Shown here: one piece after another, positions 7,634 to 17,053 of the stretch
How positions within the stretch are numbered: position 1 is the first letter of the stretch
Layout of the letters: every line of letters starts with the position of its first letter
Assembly (NCBI RefSeq): GCF_002836745.1
Contig: NZ_PJAR01000028.1
Location: 26,438-90,437, forward strand
Length of the DNA stretch: 64,000 nt
From: Glaciecola sp. 33A
GTDB taxonomy: Bacteria; Pseudomonadota; Gammaproteobacteria; Enterobacterales; Alteromonadaceae
Reading direction: 5' to 3'
The notes under the pieces: generated by a model
The model's input: the letters and a program-made list of their open reading frames with translations, nothing else
Databases searched by the model: none
Told to the model about the DNA's origin: nothing
Made by a program: the position numbers and the translations under genes

Positions 7634-9580
7634 CTAAAATTGATATTTTAATTTCAGGCCAAAATTACGGCTTTGTAGCCGTGCTGCATCTTCATCAGCT
7701 GAAGCCCTTGTGTCCTGGTTTAATAAATTTTTACCATATATACTCAGGTTTATGTTATCTGTAATTTGCATTGCAGCGGTCAATGACCATTTAATATAGC
7801 TTTTGAGTTCGCCTTCACCATCACCCACTTCATCTTGGGTTAAGCCATGTTGAATAAGATTATAGATTGTCCAATTCCCTCGCTGCCACTGCGTTTTGAT
7901 ATCGATGCGTGAGCCTAAAATATCTGCTAAATTTTGAGCCTGATCATCCTTTCCACTTTGCTTTTGATAAGCAATTTCTTGCGTAATGTGAGCATTTACT
8001 TGCCATTTGACAGCGGCTTCAAGCCCCTTAATGGTGGCTTTGTCAATGTTTCTAAATGTTCGATCGCGGTTAGCTAGTTCAAAGCGTTCAATATAGTTAT
8101 CAAGAGCGTAATAATAGCTTTGTAAATTAAACTGCAGATTGTCAGTGAAGGCATAATCAAGCGTAAATTGTCCGCCTTGGCTTCTTTCTGATTTTAAATC
8201 GGGGTTTCCAATGGTGCTACCGCGGGGTGTTAGGCCGTTAAAATAAAGTTCAGACAGGGTCGGGAATCGAAAGCCTGTGCCAAATTCAGCGTGTAATACG
8301 ACCTTGTCAGTGAGTAACCATTCAGAATTGAAGCTGTAATTTATGCGTTTTGCCGTATGAGAGGTGTTAGTAGTGTCTTCCTTTTGTTTTATCTGATCAA
8401 AGCGAATTCCGCCAGATAAACTGTAGTCAGAAAATCGCCAGTGCTGATCAACAAAAAATCCAATGTTATTTTGGTGACCTTCTAAAATTTTCACATCGGC
8501 TAGAATATTACCGGCTAAGTCATATTCCTTGTCATTAATATCAACACCTCGTCGACTGACCGCATCGAACCCTGCGCGACCATTTCCTTGCATAACGGAA
8601 AATGATAATAAGCCCGTTGCGCCGATAGTATTGGATTGATATTCGGTAAAGTTTTCTCTGGAATCGACTCGCAGCGTCTCTGTATCCCAGTTTTGATTAT
8701 GATGATAAATACTCAAAAGCCAGTCATTTCGCCGACTAATTTGCACTTTTGCCAAATTGTGAAACTCGTCCGGGTAGGAAGTCACTTGCTGATTTGGAAA
8801 CAACCTTGAACTTTTACCAATATCCGTTCCTTGGCTGGTCAGTAACATAGACTCTATATCAATATTATTAATACTGGTTTTGTACTTCAATAAACCGGTT
8901 GTTTGGCTAAATCCATCGTCTAATTTGTTACCATTGGCGTCTTCACGTCGGCTGGATGCGCGACGTACTATTCCACTTTGGAATTGATGTTCGATAGTAT
9001 CCTTGCCATAAGTTGCCGATATTTCTGAGTTACCACCACCAGTCTCTGTGACAAGCCCAAGCGAATTAGAACCAAATTCGCTTGTAAACAAACTCACAAC
9101 GCCTCCCAATGCATCCGAGCCATATAAGGTTGAACTAGGTCCTTTTGTGACGCTTAAACCTGACATTAGCGCCTGTGGTGCAAATGATACTGAGTTTCCT
9201 GCTCGGCGGTCGGTAAAAATTGGAATGCCATCTACTTCAGTGCGCAATCGCCATCGACTAAAGCCACGTATGCTATAGCTTTGAAATAACCCGCCCTGTC
9301 CTGAAGTATCAATTCCCGGTAACGTTGCTAGCCAATCGGCTACTCTCACTTCGGTATCGTTTTGTTGGGCAAAGCTTATACCGACGACACTTTGATTGAC
9401 CAAGCCTTCATTACCTAGCAGGTTACGTTGACTCATGATTGAAATGGTTTCGATTTTAGAAGTGTTATCAGATGCTTCTGCTGCAACTGCATTGTTTGCA
9501 ACAAAAGGAAGATTAGCGATTGTACATAAACTTAAATAGAAATTGATTTTATTGACGCGAAAAAACCTATTCGGCTGCAT
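7634..9580 (-). CDS. TonB-dependent outer-membrane receptor
   Basis: The 648-residue product has a signal peptide (residues 1 to about 34, ending AVAA), a plug domain with VADWLATLPGIDTSGQ, YSIRGF and GPSSTLYGSDALGGVVSLF, and a beta-barrel ending in the terminal aromatic LKLKYQF. It should import an iron chelate, heme, vitamin or similar ligand using TonB energy. FRFPTLSELY and GNPDLKSE sit where heme receptors carry FRAP and NPNL boxes, but these are also found in other receptors, so the ligand stays open. The 648-residue length fits small siderophore/heme/vitamin receptors. The upstream region is very AT-rich with a weak Fur-box-like stretch at 9629-9651. Confidence 0.92.
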   Translation of the reverse strand: MQPNRFFRVNKINFYLSLCTIANLPFVANNAVAAEASDNTSKIETISIMSQRNLLGNEGLVNQSVVGISFAQQNDTEVRVADWLATLPGIDTSGQGGLFQSYSIRGFSRWRLRTEVDGIPIFTDRRAGNSVSFAPQALMSGLSVTKGPSSTLYGSDALGGVVSLFTSEFGSNSLGLVTETGGGNSEISATYGKDTIEHQFQSGIVRRASSRREDANGNKLDDGFSQTTGLLKYKTSINNIDIESMLLTSQGTDIGKSSRLFPNQQVTSYPDEFHNLAKVQISRRNDWLLSIYHHNQNWDTETLRVDSRENFTEYQSNTIGATGLLSFSVMQGNGRAGFDAVSRRGVDINDKEYDLAGNILADVKILEGHQNNIGFFVDQHWRFSDYSLSGGIRFDQIKQKEDTTNTSHTAKRINYSFNSEWLLTDKVVLHAEFGTGFRFPTLSELYFNGLTPRGSTIGNPDLKSERSQGGQFTLDYAFTDNLQFNLQSYYYALDNYIERFELANRDRTFRNIDKATIKGLEAAVKWQVNAHITQEIAYQKQSGKDDQAQNLADILGSRIDIKTQWQRGNWTIYNLIQHGLTQDEVGDGEGELKSYIKWSLTAAMQITDNINLSIYGKNLLNQDTRASADEDAARLQSRNFGLKLKYQF

Positions 9581-9821
9581 AGGGCAAATACTCTTATTAC
9601 TGGTGAAAAGGAGAAAGTGTTAAGCTGCATATTATTATTCTTATTATTTAACTATTACGTTGTTTATCCGCTTTATTATTTAACTTATTGACTTGTTTTA
9701 TCGAGTAAAGTGCATTTGTAGACCATACTAAATCAGAAGCTATTTTGTTTTTACTCAAATATCGAAAGGATATAAAGGTAATCTGAACACCATCTTAATT
9801 ATAGCATAAGGGAATTTTGGC

Positions 9822-10148
9822 ATGAAGCGTTTACGTTTAACTTTTACTTTAATAATCGCGGTATTTATTTTATTTGCATGTAAGGATAAACCCATGAATG
9901 AAGGAAATAAACAACCCGAATTAGCCGTATCAGCAATAGACTGCACAAATGCAGAAGATAAAATCAAATGCGAACAATCAAAACGTAAATCTATAAGTTT
10001 AAAAGACTTAAGCGAATCTTCTGTAAATAAATTAGTAGCAACTTGCGATGATAAATTCCGTAACGAGTTTGGTGAATGTGAAATTCCGAATCATCCTCAC
10101 CCTAAAGAACTGATTAAAAAACCCATCGAAAAAGACATTAAAAAATAA
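9822..10148 (+). CDS. Small Cys-containing lipoprotein, function unknown
   Basis: The 108-residue product begins with a lipoprotein signal peptide: a basic MKRLRLT, a hydrophobic core and a lipobox FILFAC with the lipidated Cys near residue 20. The mature part is charged and holds four more Cys (in DC, KC, TC and EC contexts) that could form two disulfides in the periplasm. No family is recognised. It is preceded by a weak AAGGGA Shine-Dalgarno and a 170-base AT-rich gap from the divergent TonB receptor. It stands alone; no operon partner is evident. Confidence 0.7.
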   Translation: MKRLRLTFTLIIAVFILFACKDKPMNEGNKQPELAVSAIDCTNAEDKIKCEQSKRKSISLKDLSESSVNKLVATCDDKFRNEFGECEIPNHPHPKELIKKPIEKDIKK

Positions 10149-10274
10149 GAGTAGTCAATCGGATCTGGAATGCTTTGATGATCGACGTCTGTCTGCAAAA
10201 AATTAATTCACTTACAATTCATTTACTTTTTTGGGTTTACTTATCTTTTCAACTTGGCATACTATAATTTGAGT

Positions 10275-10289
10275 GATTCAAATTGAATC
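10275..10289. promoter_or_regulatory. Inverted repeat in the leader of the giant exoprotein gene
   Basis: GATTCAAATTGAATC is a perfect 7-bp inverted repeat around one base. It lies about 130 bases before the GTG start of the 1536-residue protein. Two further small hairpins follow: ATGGAC/GTCCAT (10304-10309 with 10321-10326) and ACTTAC/GTAAGT (10363-10368 with 10376-10381). Together they suggest an operator followed by a structured 5' UTR, but none is a known motif. Confidence 0.35.
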
Positions 10290-10421
10290 CACCAGGGAAA
10301 AGCATGGACGGTCTATCTCTGTCCATACAACCTCTTCAACTATAGTGACAAGCGAATAAAATACTTACCTATAAAGTAAGTGCGCACATAATGTCACATA
10401 CAAAAATAAAAGGCAGGGAAC

Positions 10422-13400
10422 GTGTCTACATATATAAAAAAAATAACCACTTATTGTGGCTTGGGTATTTTTGCCCTAGCTGGTGTTGCAGGTGTTGCAC
10501 AAGCCAATGACAAAAACGCAAATATACATACTACTCTTTCAAAACCTAAATTAAGTAAGCCGCTGCGTGATCTTGCTCAGCCACTCCCTAGATTAACTTC
10601 CGCACGTTTAGATAAAATGCGGGCGGCCGGTGATAAAGTCCCAGGAGAAGACGCAGGTTACGTTGTGCCTAACTTCAACTATCCGCTAGTGTCTTCTTAT
10701 TTAGAAAAAGCAGCAGATGTGCCCGCCGACACCGTAATTCAATATGAACTAACAAGTGGGGGTAAATTTCAGCGTAATTTAGCTGCAAACGTAACACTTG
10801 GTGCTGGCTTCGATGGCATGGGTAACGTTTCTGGCGTTGCTCCACCTGATACAAATGCCGATGTTGGTCCGAATCATATTGTGCAAATGGTCAATGTGGC
10901 TCTTAGTATATGGGATAAGGAAGGAAACGAACTTCTTGCGCCAACTGCAATCAATGTATTGTGGGATGATTTTGGTGGTCTTTGTGAATCGAATAATAAC
11001 GGTGATCCTATCGTTCTTTATGATTCACAAGCCGATCGTTGGATGATTACTCAATTTGCTATCCCGAGTGGTTTTGACAACAACCGTGCCTGTATTGCGA
11101 TTTCTCAAACAGGAGATCCAACCGGCTCATATTACCGATATGATTTCCTTTACAGTAATGTCAAATTTAACGATTATCCGCATTACGGTGTATGGACTGA
11201 CGCATATTATGCTGGTGTGAACCAGTTTACAGGTAGTAGCTTTACGGGTTCGGGCGTTGTTGCCTATGAACGTGATGCAATGCTAGCGGGTCAACCTGCT
11301 AGACAAGTCATCTTTGATCTAGAGACATCAAACCCGAATGCATTTACTCCAATGCCAGCTGACATTGACGGTATTTTCTTGCCGCCAACGGGTATGCCGG
11401 GTCTTTTTGTTACTGCAGATAATCCTGGTGAATTAAACCTATGGCATTTCGATGTCGATTGGGATAATACAGACAATAGCTCATTCACACTAGCAAACAC
11501 ACTTTCTGTTAGCGCTTATAGTGGTGCAGTTTGTGGTTTTAATCGTGACTGTATCGAGCAACCAAACGAGCAAAACTTAGATGCGATTGGTGGCCGAATG
11601 ATGTTCCGTCTTGCGTATCGCAATTTGGGTGGCTCTGAGAATAAACTCATTGCTAATCATACTGTGATTGGCTCAACATCGGATAATGATATTGCTGGCG
11701 TTCGTTGGTATGAAATTGATATCGATGATGACGGTTTTCAAAAGACGGATACTAATGGCGATCTTATGCCAATAAATAACGGCACATTCAACTTAGACGA
11801 CGGTAATTCACGTTGGATGGGCAGTGCTGCTATGGATGCTGTTGGTAACATCGGTGTTGGTTATAGCGTATCTGGCAATGATTTATTTCCGTCAATTCGC
11901 TTTAGTGGCCGTTCACAATCTGACGCTGCAAATATATTAACAGTGCCAGAAATAGAGATTAAAGCAGGTGAAGCATCTCAAGGCGGCATAAACCGCTGGG
12001 GCGATTACTCAAGCTTAAGCATCGATCCAACTGATGATTGCACCATGTGGTACACCACTCAATATTACAAGGCCGAAAATGCAGAGACTCGTGGTTGGAG
12101 TACCTACATCGGCAGCGTGAAATTTGATGATTGTGTTGCAGGCCCTTCGGGCAAGATTACAGGTATTATTAGCGATTCAGCGGGCAACCCAATTGCGGGT
12201 GCTCAAGTCACTATTGGTGCATTAACTTCAATAACAAATAGCGAAGGTGTTTACACTTCAACGTTACCTGTCGGAGAAGACTTCACTGTTTCAGCATTTA
12301 AATATGGTTGGGATGTTTCGGAAACAACGGGTGTAGATGTAATTGAGGATGAAGAAACAACAGTTGACTTCAGTCTAGCTGCTGCAACGCCGATTACGGT
12401 TAATGGCATCGTTGCTGACGGTTCAGGCCTCAACTCACCATTGTTTGCTGAAATTGTTGTTGACGCTCCTGGTACTCGTTTAACTGTATTTACAAACCCT
12501 GTTACTGGCGCATTCAGTATTGATTTGTTCGAAGGGACATTAATCAAAATGACAGCAATGTCTGTTGATGCCGGTTACATTGCTCAAAGCGCAGATTTTA
12601 CGCCGACCGCCGGTATGCCACAAAATTTCGATTTGGTTATTTTGGCAAGCTGTATTGCAAAAGGCTATGATTTCTCGGTGCCTTCATTCGTTGAAGACTT
12701 TACGGGTGGCGTTCCTCCTACTAATTGGACCGTCGCTGATACTGGTGACACAGGCTACGTATGGGGTCCTGGTTCTGCTAGTGCCCGCGGTATTCTATTG
12801 GGTTCTGGTGAAGCCGCATTTATTGACAGCGACGATGCTGGTAATGGCGATACTGCGAGTACCTTAACTAGTCCCGTAATTCAAGTTGCTGATGTTTCAT
12901 CTACTATGCTTGCATTTGATAGCTGGTTCAGAACTTTCGCTGGCTCTGACGTATACAACCTAGAACTTAGTGTTGATGGTGGTGCTTGGGTATCAATCCT
13001 TAATATGAGTGCGACCAACGCGGCTGAAACTTTATCCGTTGACTTAGCGGCTCAAATTACAGGTGCCACTAGTTTTCAAGTTCGTTGGAATTATTCAGCA
13101 AATTTCGAATATTATGCAATTGTTGATAATGTTCAAATTGGTGGTAACACTTGTGAAGCCCTAAATGGCTCTATTATTAACGGTGTCGTTTCTGATGCAA
13201 ACACCGGTAGCCTATTAAATGGCGCCACTATATCAACTAGTGATGATTCAGTGTCAACAATAGCGACAGATAGTGTCGAGTTCCCTGGTGGATACTTCTC
13301 GATATTTGTTCCTGCTGACGAAGATACAATCTCTGTATCATTCGCTAACTATGAAACTGTTGACGTTACTGCTGCTGATGTTGTTCCTACAACACCAATT

Positions 13401-15032
13401 GCATTGAACGCACCACAGTTTGATATTGCTGATTCTTTAGCAACCATAAGCGTTACTCAAGGTCGTGTTGGTACGTCGTCAATTACATTGGAGAATACGG
13501 GGACAGCTGAAGGTGACTATATAGTTCTCTTTACGCAGGCTCCTGATGCTAATTCTACGGCGCAAGTTACCGGTCCTTTCCATTCATCTTCACGTCATTT
13601 TGGTCCTAAGAACCTAACTGACTTAGATGCAAAAAAGGCGCGCTTTATTGTTGAACAAAAGTCATTTCAGCTACCTCAAGCAACATCTGACGTATTGGGT
13701 GGTTTTGGTCTGTCAGACCAAATGGCGTTCCCTTGGGGAGTAGGTATTAATAAAGATACGGGTAACTTCTACGTAGGTGACCTTCTGGCTGGTGGTGCTG
13801 CTGTTGATGCAATTTATGAATATGCTCCAAACGGTGCTTACACAGGAAATAGTATCGACAACACCACTATTTCTGGTATTTTTGCTGCTGATATGGCCTA
13901 CAACGGTCGTACTGGCATGTTGTGGCAAGTCGAAGCAGGCAACAACGATTGTATCCATGAAATTGATCCTGTTGCGCTAGAATTAACCGGTAAGCAGATT
14001 TGTCCTGCATTTGGTACAAATCAGCGCGGTCTAGCTTACGATCCGATCACCAATACGTTCTACGCAGGTTCTTGGAATGACAGTATCATTCACCAGTTTA
14101 CAGTTGATGGTACGATATTGCGTTCTGTGAATGTTGGTCTTGCAGTATCTGGTTTAGCGCTTAATCCAGTTTCTGGTAAATTGTATGTAATGCAAAATAC
14201 ATCGACTGCATTTGATGTGACTATATTAGACGCTAACTCTCCTGAGTTTGATGCACTAACGGGCTTTAATTTGTTAGCTAGTGACGCATTACCTGTTGAT
14301 CCTTTAGAGGGTGGTGAGCAATCAGGTTTAGCAGCGCAATGTGACGGTACCCTTTGGACGCCTTCACGTTCACTCGCTGGTTTAATCGCTTTTGAAAGCG
14401 GCGAGACTAACTTCTGTGAATGGAAGAACCTTCCTTGGGTTACTCAAACATCTATGGTTGCTGGGACATTAGCAGCAGGTGCTTCTACTGATATTGAGTT
14501 AGAGTTTGATACTACTAATGTTGAAACAGGTAGCTACTCTGCTCAAATGGTCACGTCTGGAAACACACCTTATGCTGATTCAAGCACTGCAGTCGCATTG
14601 AGTGTTACAGCGCCAGTTTCTGGTGACGTATCATTAGCATCAGTCGAAACTAAAGTGATCAATGGTCAGCCTGCACTAGTGTCAGTTAACCGAGTTGATG
14701 GTTCAGACTTCGCAATAAGCGTAGATTATGAATTAGGTAACGGAACCGCGAGGCAAGGTGAGCACTTTATTGCGCTTGAAGGTACATTGACTTGGGAAGA
14801 TGGTGATACATCTGCTAAAACAATTACAATCAATACAGTGAATACTGATCTAAATGAAGATCTAGGTTTCTCCGTAGTGTTAACGCAAACGACTGGCGGC
14901 GCTGAAATTATTCGCGCAAGTACCGCAGTTATCATATTAGGTGATAAGAAATCTGATGGTGGTAGCTTAGGTTTCCTATTAGTCGCTCTGCTTACTTTAG
15001 GTGGATTAGCAAGAAGACGTTATAAGTTCTAA
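10422..15032 (+). CDS. Giant secreted multidomain protein with GlyGly-CTERM (rhombosortase-type) C-terminus
   Basis: The 1536-residue product has a Sec signal peptide (cleavage likely after VAQA, near residue 28). A large N-terminal region to about residue 575 matches no catalytic family I recognise. Then come a carboxypeptidase-regulatory-like beta domain (GKITGIISDSAGNPIAGAQVTIG, about 576-650), a jelly-roll/choice-of-anchor-J-like domain beginning FVEDFTGGVPPTNW (about 760-910), a second regulatory-like domain (about 918-990), a beta-propeller-like part (about 1090-1330), a Calx-beta-like domain (about 1405-1505) and GGSLGFLLVALLTLGGLA plus RRRYKF. That tail fits GlyGly-CTERM, a signal processed by rhombosortase on type II-secreted proteins. 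No protease triad was seen. The start is GTG behind AGGCAGGGA. A terminator follows directly, so it is monocistronic. Confidence 0.88.
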   Translation: MSTYIKKITTYCGLGIFALAGVAGVAQANDKNANIHTTLSKPKLSKPLRDLAQPLPRLTSARLDKMRAAGDKVPGEDAGYVVPNFNYPLVSSYLEKAADVPADTVIQYELTSGGKFQRNLAANVTLGAGFDGMGNVSGVAPPDTNADVGPNHIVQMVNVALSIWDKEGNELLAPTAINVLWDDFGGLCESNNNGDPIVLYDSQADRWMITQFAIPSGFDNNRACIAISQTGDPTGSYYRYDFLYSNVKFNDYPHYGVWTDAYYAGVNQFTGSSFTGSGVVAYERDAMLAGQPARQVIFDLETSNPNAFTPMPADIDGIFLPPTGMPGLFVTADNPGELNLWHFDVDWDNTDNSSFTLANTLSVSAYSGAVCGFNRDCIEQPNEQNLDAIGGRMMFRLAYRNLGGSENKLIANHTVIGSTSDNDIAGVRWYEIDIDDDGFQKTDTNGDLMPINNGTFNLDDGNSRWMGSAAMDAVGNIGVGYSVSGNDLFPSIRFSGRSQSDAANILTVPEIEIKAGEASQGGINRWGDYSSLSIDPTDDCTMWYTTQYYKAENAETRGWSTYIGSVKFDDCVAGPSGKITGIISDSAGNPIAGAQVTIGALTSITNSEGVYTSTLPVGEDFTVSAFKYGWDVSETTGVDVIEDEETTVDFSLAAATPITVNGIVADGSGLNSPLFAEIVVDAPGTRLTVFTNPVTGAFSIDLFEGTLIKMTAMSVDAGYIAQSADFTPTAGMPQNFDLVILASCIAKGYDFSVPSFVEDFTGGVPPTNWTVADTGDTGYVWGPGSASARGILLGSGEAAFIDSDDAGNGDTASTLTSPVIQVADVSSTMLAFDSWFRTFAGSDVYNLELSVDGGAWVSILNMSATNAAETLSVDLAAQITGATSFQVRWNYSANFEYYAIVDNVQIGGNTCEALNGSIINGVVSDANTGSLLNGATISTSDDSVSTIATDSVEFPGGYFSIFVPADEDTISVSFANYETVDVTAADVVPTTPIALNAPQFDIADSLATISVTQGRVGTSSITLENTGTAEGDYIVLFTQAPDANSTAQVTGPFHSSSRHFGPKNLTDLDAKKARFIVEQKSFQLPQATSDVLGGFGLSDQMAFPWGVGINKDTGNFYVGDLLAGGAAVDAIYEYAPNGAYTGNSIDNTTISGIFAADMAYNGRTGMLWQVEAGNNDCIHEIDPVALELTGKQICPAFGTNQRGLAYDPITNTFYAGSWNDSIIHQFTVDGTILRSVNVGLAVSGLALNPVSGKLYVMQNTSTAFDVTILDANSPEFDALTGFNLLASDALPVDPLEGGEQSGLAAQCDGTLWTPSRSLAGLIAFESGETNFCEWKNLPWVTQTSMVAGTLAAGASTDIELEFDTTNVETGSYSAQMVTSGNTPYADSSTAVALSVTAPVSGDVSLASVETKVINGQPALVSVNRVDGSDFAISVDYELGNGTARQGEHFIALEGTLTWEDGDTSAKTITINTVNTDLNEDLGFSVVLTQTTGGAEIIRASTAVIILGDKKSDGGSLGFLLVALLTLGGLARRRYKF

Positions 15033-15050
15033 CGTAAACAAAAGCAATAA

Positions 15051-15080
15051 AAAACCCGCAATGAAAATTGCGGGTTTTTT
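15051..15080. terminator. Bidirectional terminator between the giant exoprotein and the DUF2237 gene
   Basis: AAAACCCGCAAT (15051-15062) pairs with ATTGCGGGTTTT across a GAAA loop (15063-15066). A-rich and T-rich flanks on the two sides let it work for both convergent genes. Confidence 0.92.
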
Positions 15081-15102
15081 TATATTTAAAAAACGTAGCC
15101 TA

Positions 15103-15465
15103 TTAGTTTTTATGGCTATATTCTGTTAACTCTTCTAGCCCAATGATGCTCAACGCAGCTTCATTTGTTGCCTCGAGGTCAATCTTAGGTGCAACCTCCA
15201 TATATAAGGCTTCGCGCCATCTCATTGCACACAAACACCATTTATCCCCTGGTTTGAGTCCCTCAAATTGATACATTGGATTTGGTGTGATTAAGTCATT
15301 ACCGCGAGCTAATGAGTAATTAAGAAAGTCTTCTGTGACTATTGCACAAACACTGTGATTACCTGCATCACCCTCAGGTACGTAGCAAAAACCTTCCCGA
15401 GTATATCCCGAGTTTCCACAACATAATTTCAATGTCGTCCCCAGTACGTTTTTTTGATTCGCCAT
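15103..15465 (-). CDS. DUF2237 family protein
   Basis: The 120-residue soluble protein matches the DUF2237 family: an N-terminal NVLGTTLKLCC, a middle HSVCAIVTEDFLNYS, the strongly conserved GLKPGDKWCLCAMRW, and a C-terminal EATNEAAL. The repeated Cys residues and the invariant GDKWCLCA segment suggest metal or redox chemistry, but no activity is established for the family. It converges on the giant exoprotein and is divergent from ubiG, with about 70 bases between the two starts, so the promoters of this gene and ubiG are back to back. Confidence 0.88.
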   Translation of the reverse strand: MANQKNVLGTTLKLCCGNSGYTREGFCYVPEGDAGNHSVCAIVTEDFLNYSLARGNDLITPNPMYQFEGLKPGDKWCLCAMRWREALYMEVAPKIDLEATNEAALSIIGLEELTEYSHKN

Positions 15466-15538
15466 TTGTAATCCTTAAGCTTTATTTTGCGTATTAATAT
15501 TATTACTCATTTATTTCGAGTTAAGGGTAGTTATTACT

Positions 15539-16312
15539 ATGTTAGACAAGAGTAAATTCAGTCATATTTCAAAAACCAATGAAAATTCTAGCAATGTTTC
15601 TGCAGCAGAGATAGAGCGATTTGATAATCTCGCTGAATCTTGGTGGGATCCAAATGGAAAATATAAGACGGCATTGATTTTTAATCAGGCTCGTATTAGC
15701 TACTTCATTCCCCAAATTTGCCAGCGTTTCGGTAAAGATCCTAGTCAAGCTGACTGCTTAAAAGGGCTTACTATCCTCGATGTTGGCAGTGGCGGTGGAC
15801 TGGTTTGCGAGCCCCTAGCAGCCAGAGGAGCAGCGGTTGTAGGTATTGATGCCAGTGGCATGAGTATTGCGGTTGCCAAGCGACATGCGCTTAAATCGGG
15901 CTTAACTATCGACTATCGACACATGTTGTCATCAGACCTTAGCAAACAAGATGAGAAATTTGATGTTGTGATTAACGCCGAAGTTGTTGAACACGTGCCA
16001 GATCAAGCCGCGTTAATTAAACAGTGTGGCGATTTAACTAAGGATGCCGGATTTGTTATTCTTGCAACGCTCAACAGAACACTTAAATCATATATCATCG
16101 CGATACTAGGGGCTGAATATGTCATGCGATATTTACCTGTAGGTACTCATAGTTGGACCAAGTTTGTTAGACCACTGGAACTGAATCAGATGGCTAGCTC
16201 GGCAGGACTAACTCAAATATCCGAATCGGGCATGGCTTATAATCCGATAAGTCGACGTTGGCGATTGACTAAAAGTTTGTCGGTTAACTATATTCAATGT
16301 TATAAAAAATAA
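15539..16312 (+). CDS. ubiG: Ubiquinone biosynthesis O-methyltransferase UbiG, alphaproteobacterial type
   Basis: UbiG performs both O-methylations of ubiquinone synthesis using SAM. The 257-residue product has the SAM motif I ILDVGSGGGLVCEPLA (near residue 78), motif II VVINAEVVEHV and the C-terminal YNPISRRWRLT followed by VNYIQCY. The linker before motif I with RFGKDPSQADCLKG, GTHSWTKFVRP and the YNP-x-x-x-RWRL ending read like alphaproteobacterial and mitochondrial Coq3-type proteins rather than the E. coli protein, which lacks this linker and has GTHDVKKF and YNPITNTFKL. In gammaproteobacteria ubiG usually sits by gyrA, which is absent here. Horizontal acquisition is inferred. Confidence 0.88.
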   Translation: MLDKSKFSHISKTNENSSNVSAAEIERFDNLAESWWDPNGKYKTALIFNQARISYFIPQICQRFGKDPSQADCLKGLTILDVGSGGGLVCEPLAARGAAVVGIDASGMSIAVAKRHALKSGLTIDYRHMLSSDLSKQDEKFDVVINAEVVEHVPDQAALIKQCGDLTKDAGFVILATLNRTLKSYIIAILGAEYVMRYLPVGTHSWTKFVRPLELNQMASSAGLTQISESGMAYNPISRRWRLTKSLSVNYIQCYKK

Positions 16313-16419
16313 AAATAGCTGATGCGGTCGGTTGCCCTATATCGTCATGGTCTAATGCAGTATAGTCAGATGCAATAAATGCATTATATTGGACCTGAAC
16401 CCAAAAGGAATATTGATTG

Positions 16420-17028
16420 ATGAAAATTTACGACACTAAAACGGCGCCCACTCCAAGAAGAGTTAGGATTTTTTTAGCAGAAAAGAATATTCCTATGGAG
16501 TATGTTCAAGTTGACCTACAAAAAGGTGAGAACCTGTCTATAGAAATGCGCGCTAAAAACCCGATAGGTAAAATCCCAATATTGGAACTGGATGATGGGA
16601 CTTGTATCAGTGAAAGTGACGCCATTTGCCAATATTTTGAAGCACTCCAACCGGAGCCCTACTTGTTTGGTGAAACGCCTCTGCAGAAAGCCCAGATAGC
16701 AATGTGGTCGAGACAAGTGGAGTTCTATTTATTTATGCAAATTGGTATGTGTTTTCAACATACAACCGGTTACTTTAAAGACCGAATGAATCCAATTAAA
16801 GAGTATGGTATTGACGCTGGTATTAATGCGTCAAAGTTTTTAAATGTGTTAAATCGTCAGCTTGAAAAAAGCCAATTTGTTGCTGGCGATACATTTTCGA
16901 TCGCTGATATCACGACAATGTGTTCAATTGATTTTGGTCGTGTGGTGGATGTTCGCATGAAAGACCAACATAGTGCGTTGCACGAATGGTACAAACGTGT
17001 TTCTGTAAGACCCAGCGCCAAGGCATAA
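16420..17028 (+). CDS. Glutathione S-transferase family protein
   Basis: The product (202 residues from ATG 16420; an in-frame TTG lies one codon earlier) has a thioredoxin-fold N-domain with APTPRRVRIFLAEKNIP and the glutathione-binding cis-Pro NPIGKIPILEL and ESDAICQYFE (about residues 55-75), and an all-alpha C-domain containing FSIADITTMC, the N-capping box of GSTs. It probably conjugates or reduces electrophiles in the cytoplasm. The AAAAGGA Shine-Dalgarno lies nine bases before the ATG. The next gene, an oxidoreductase, starts 25 bases downstream on the same strand, so the pair is likely a small detoxification operon. Confidence 0.92.
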   Translation: MKIYDTKTAPTPRRVRIFLAEKNIPMEYVQVDLQKGENLSIEMRAKNPIGKIPILELDDGTCISESDAICQYFEALQPEPYLFGETPLQKAQIAMWSRQVEFYLFMQIGMCFQHTTGYFKDRMNPIKEYGIDAGINASKFLNVLNRQLEKSQFVAGDTFSIADITTMCSIDFGRVVDVRMKDQHSALHEWYKRVSVRPSAKA

Positions 17029-17053
17029 ATTTAATAAACACCAGGGTTTTACT

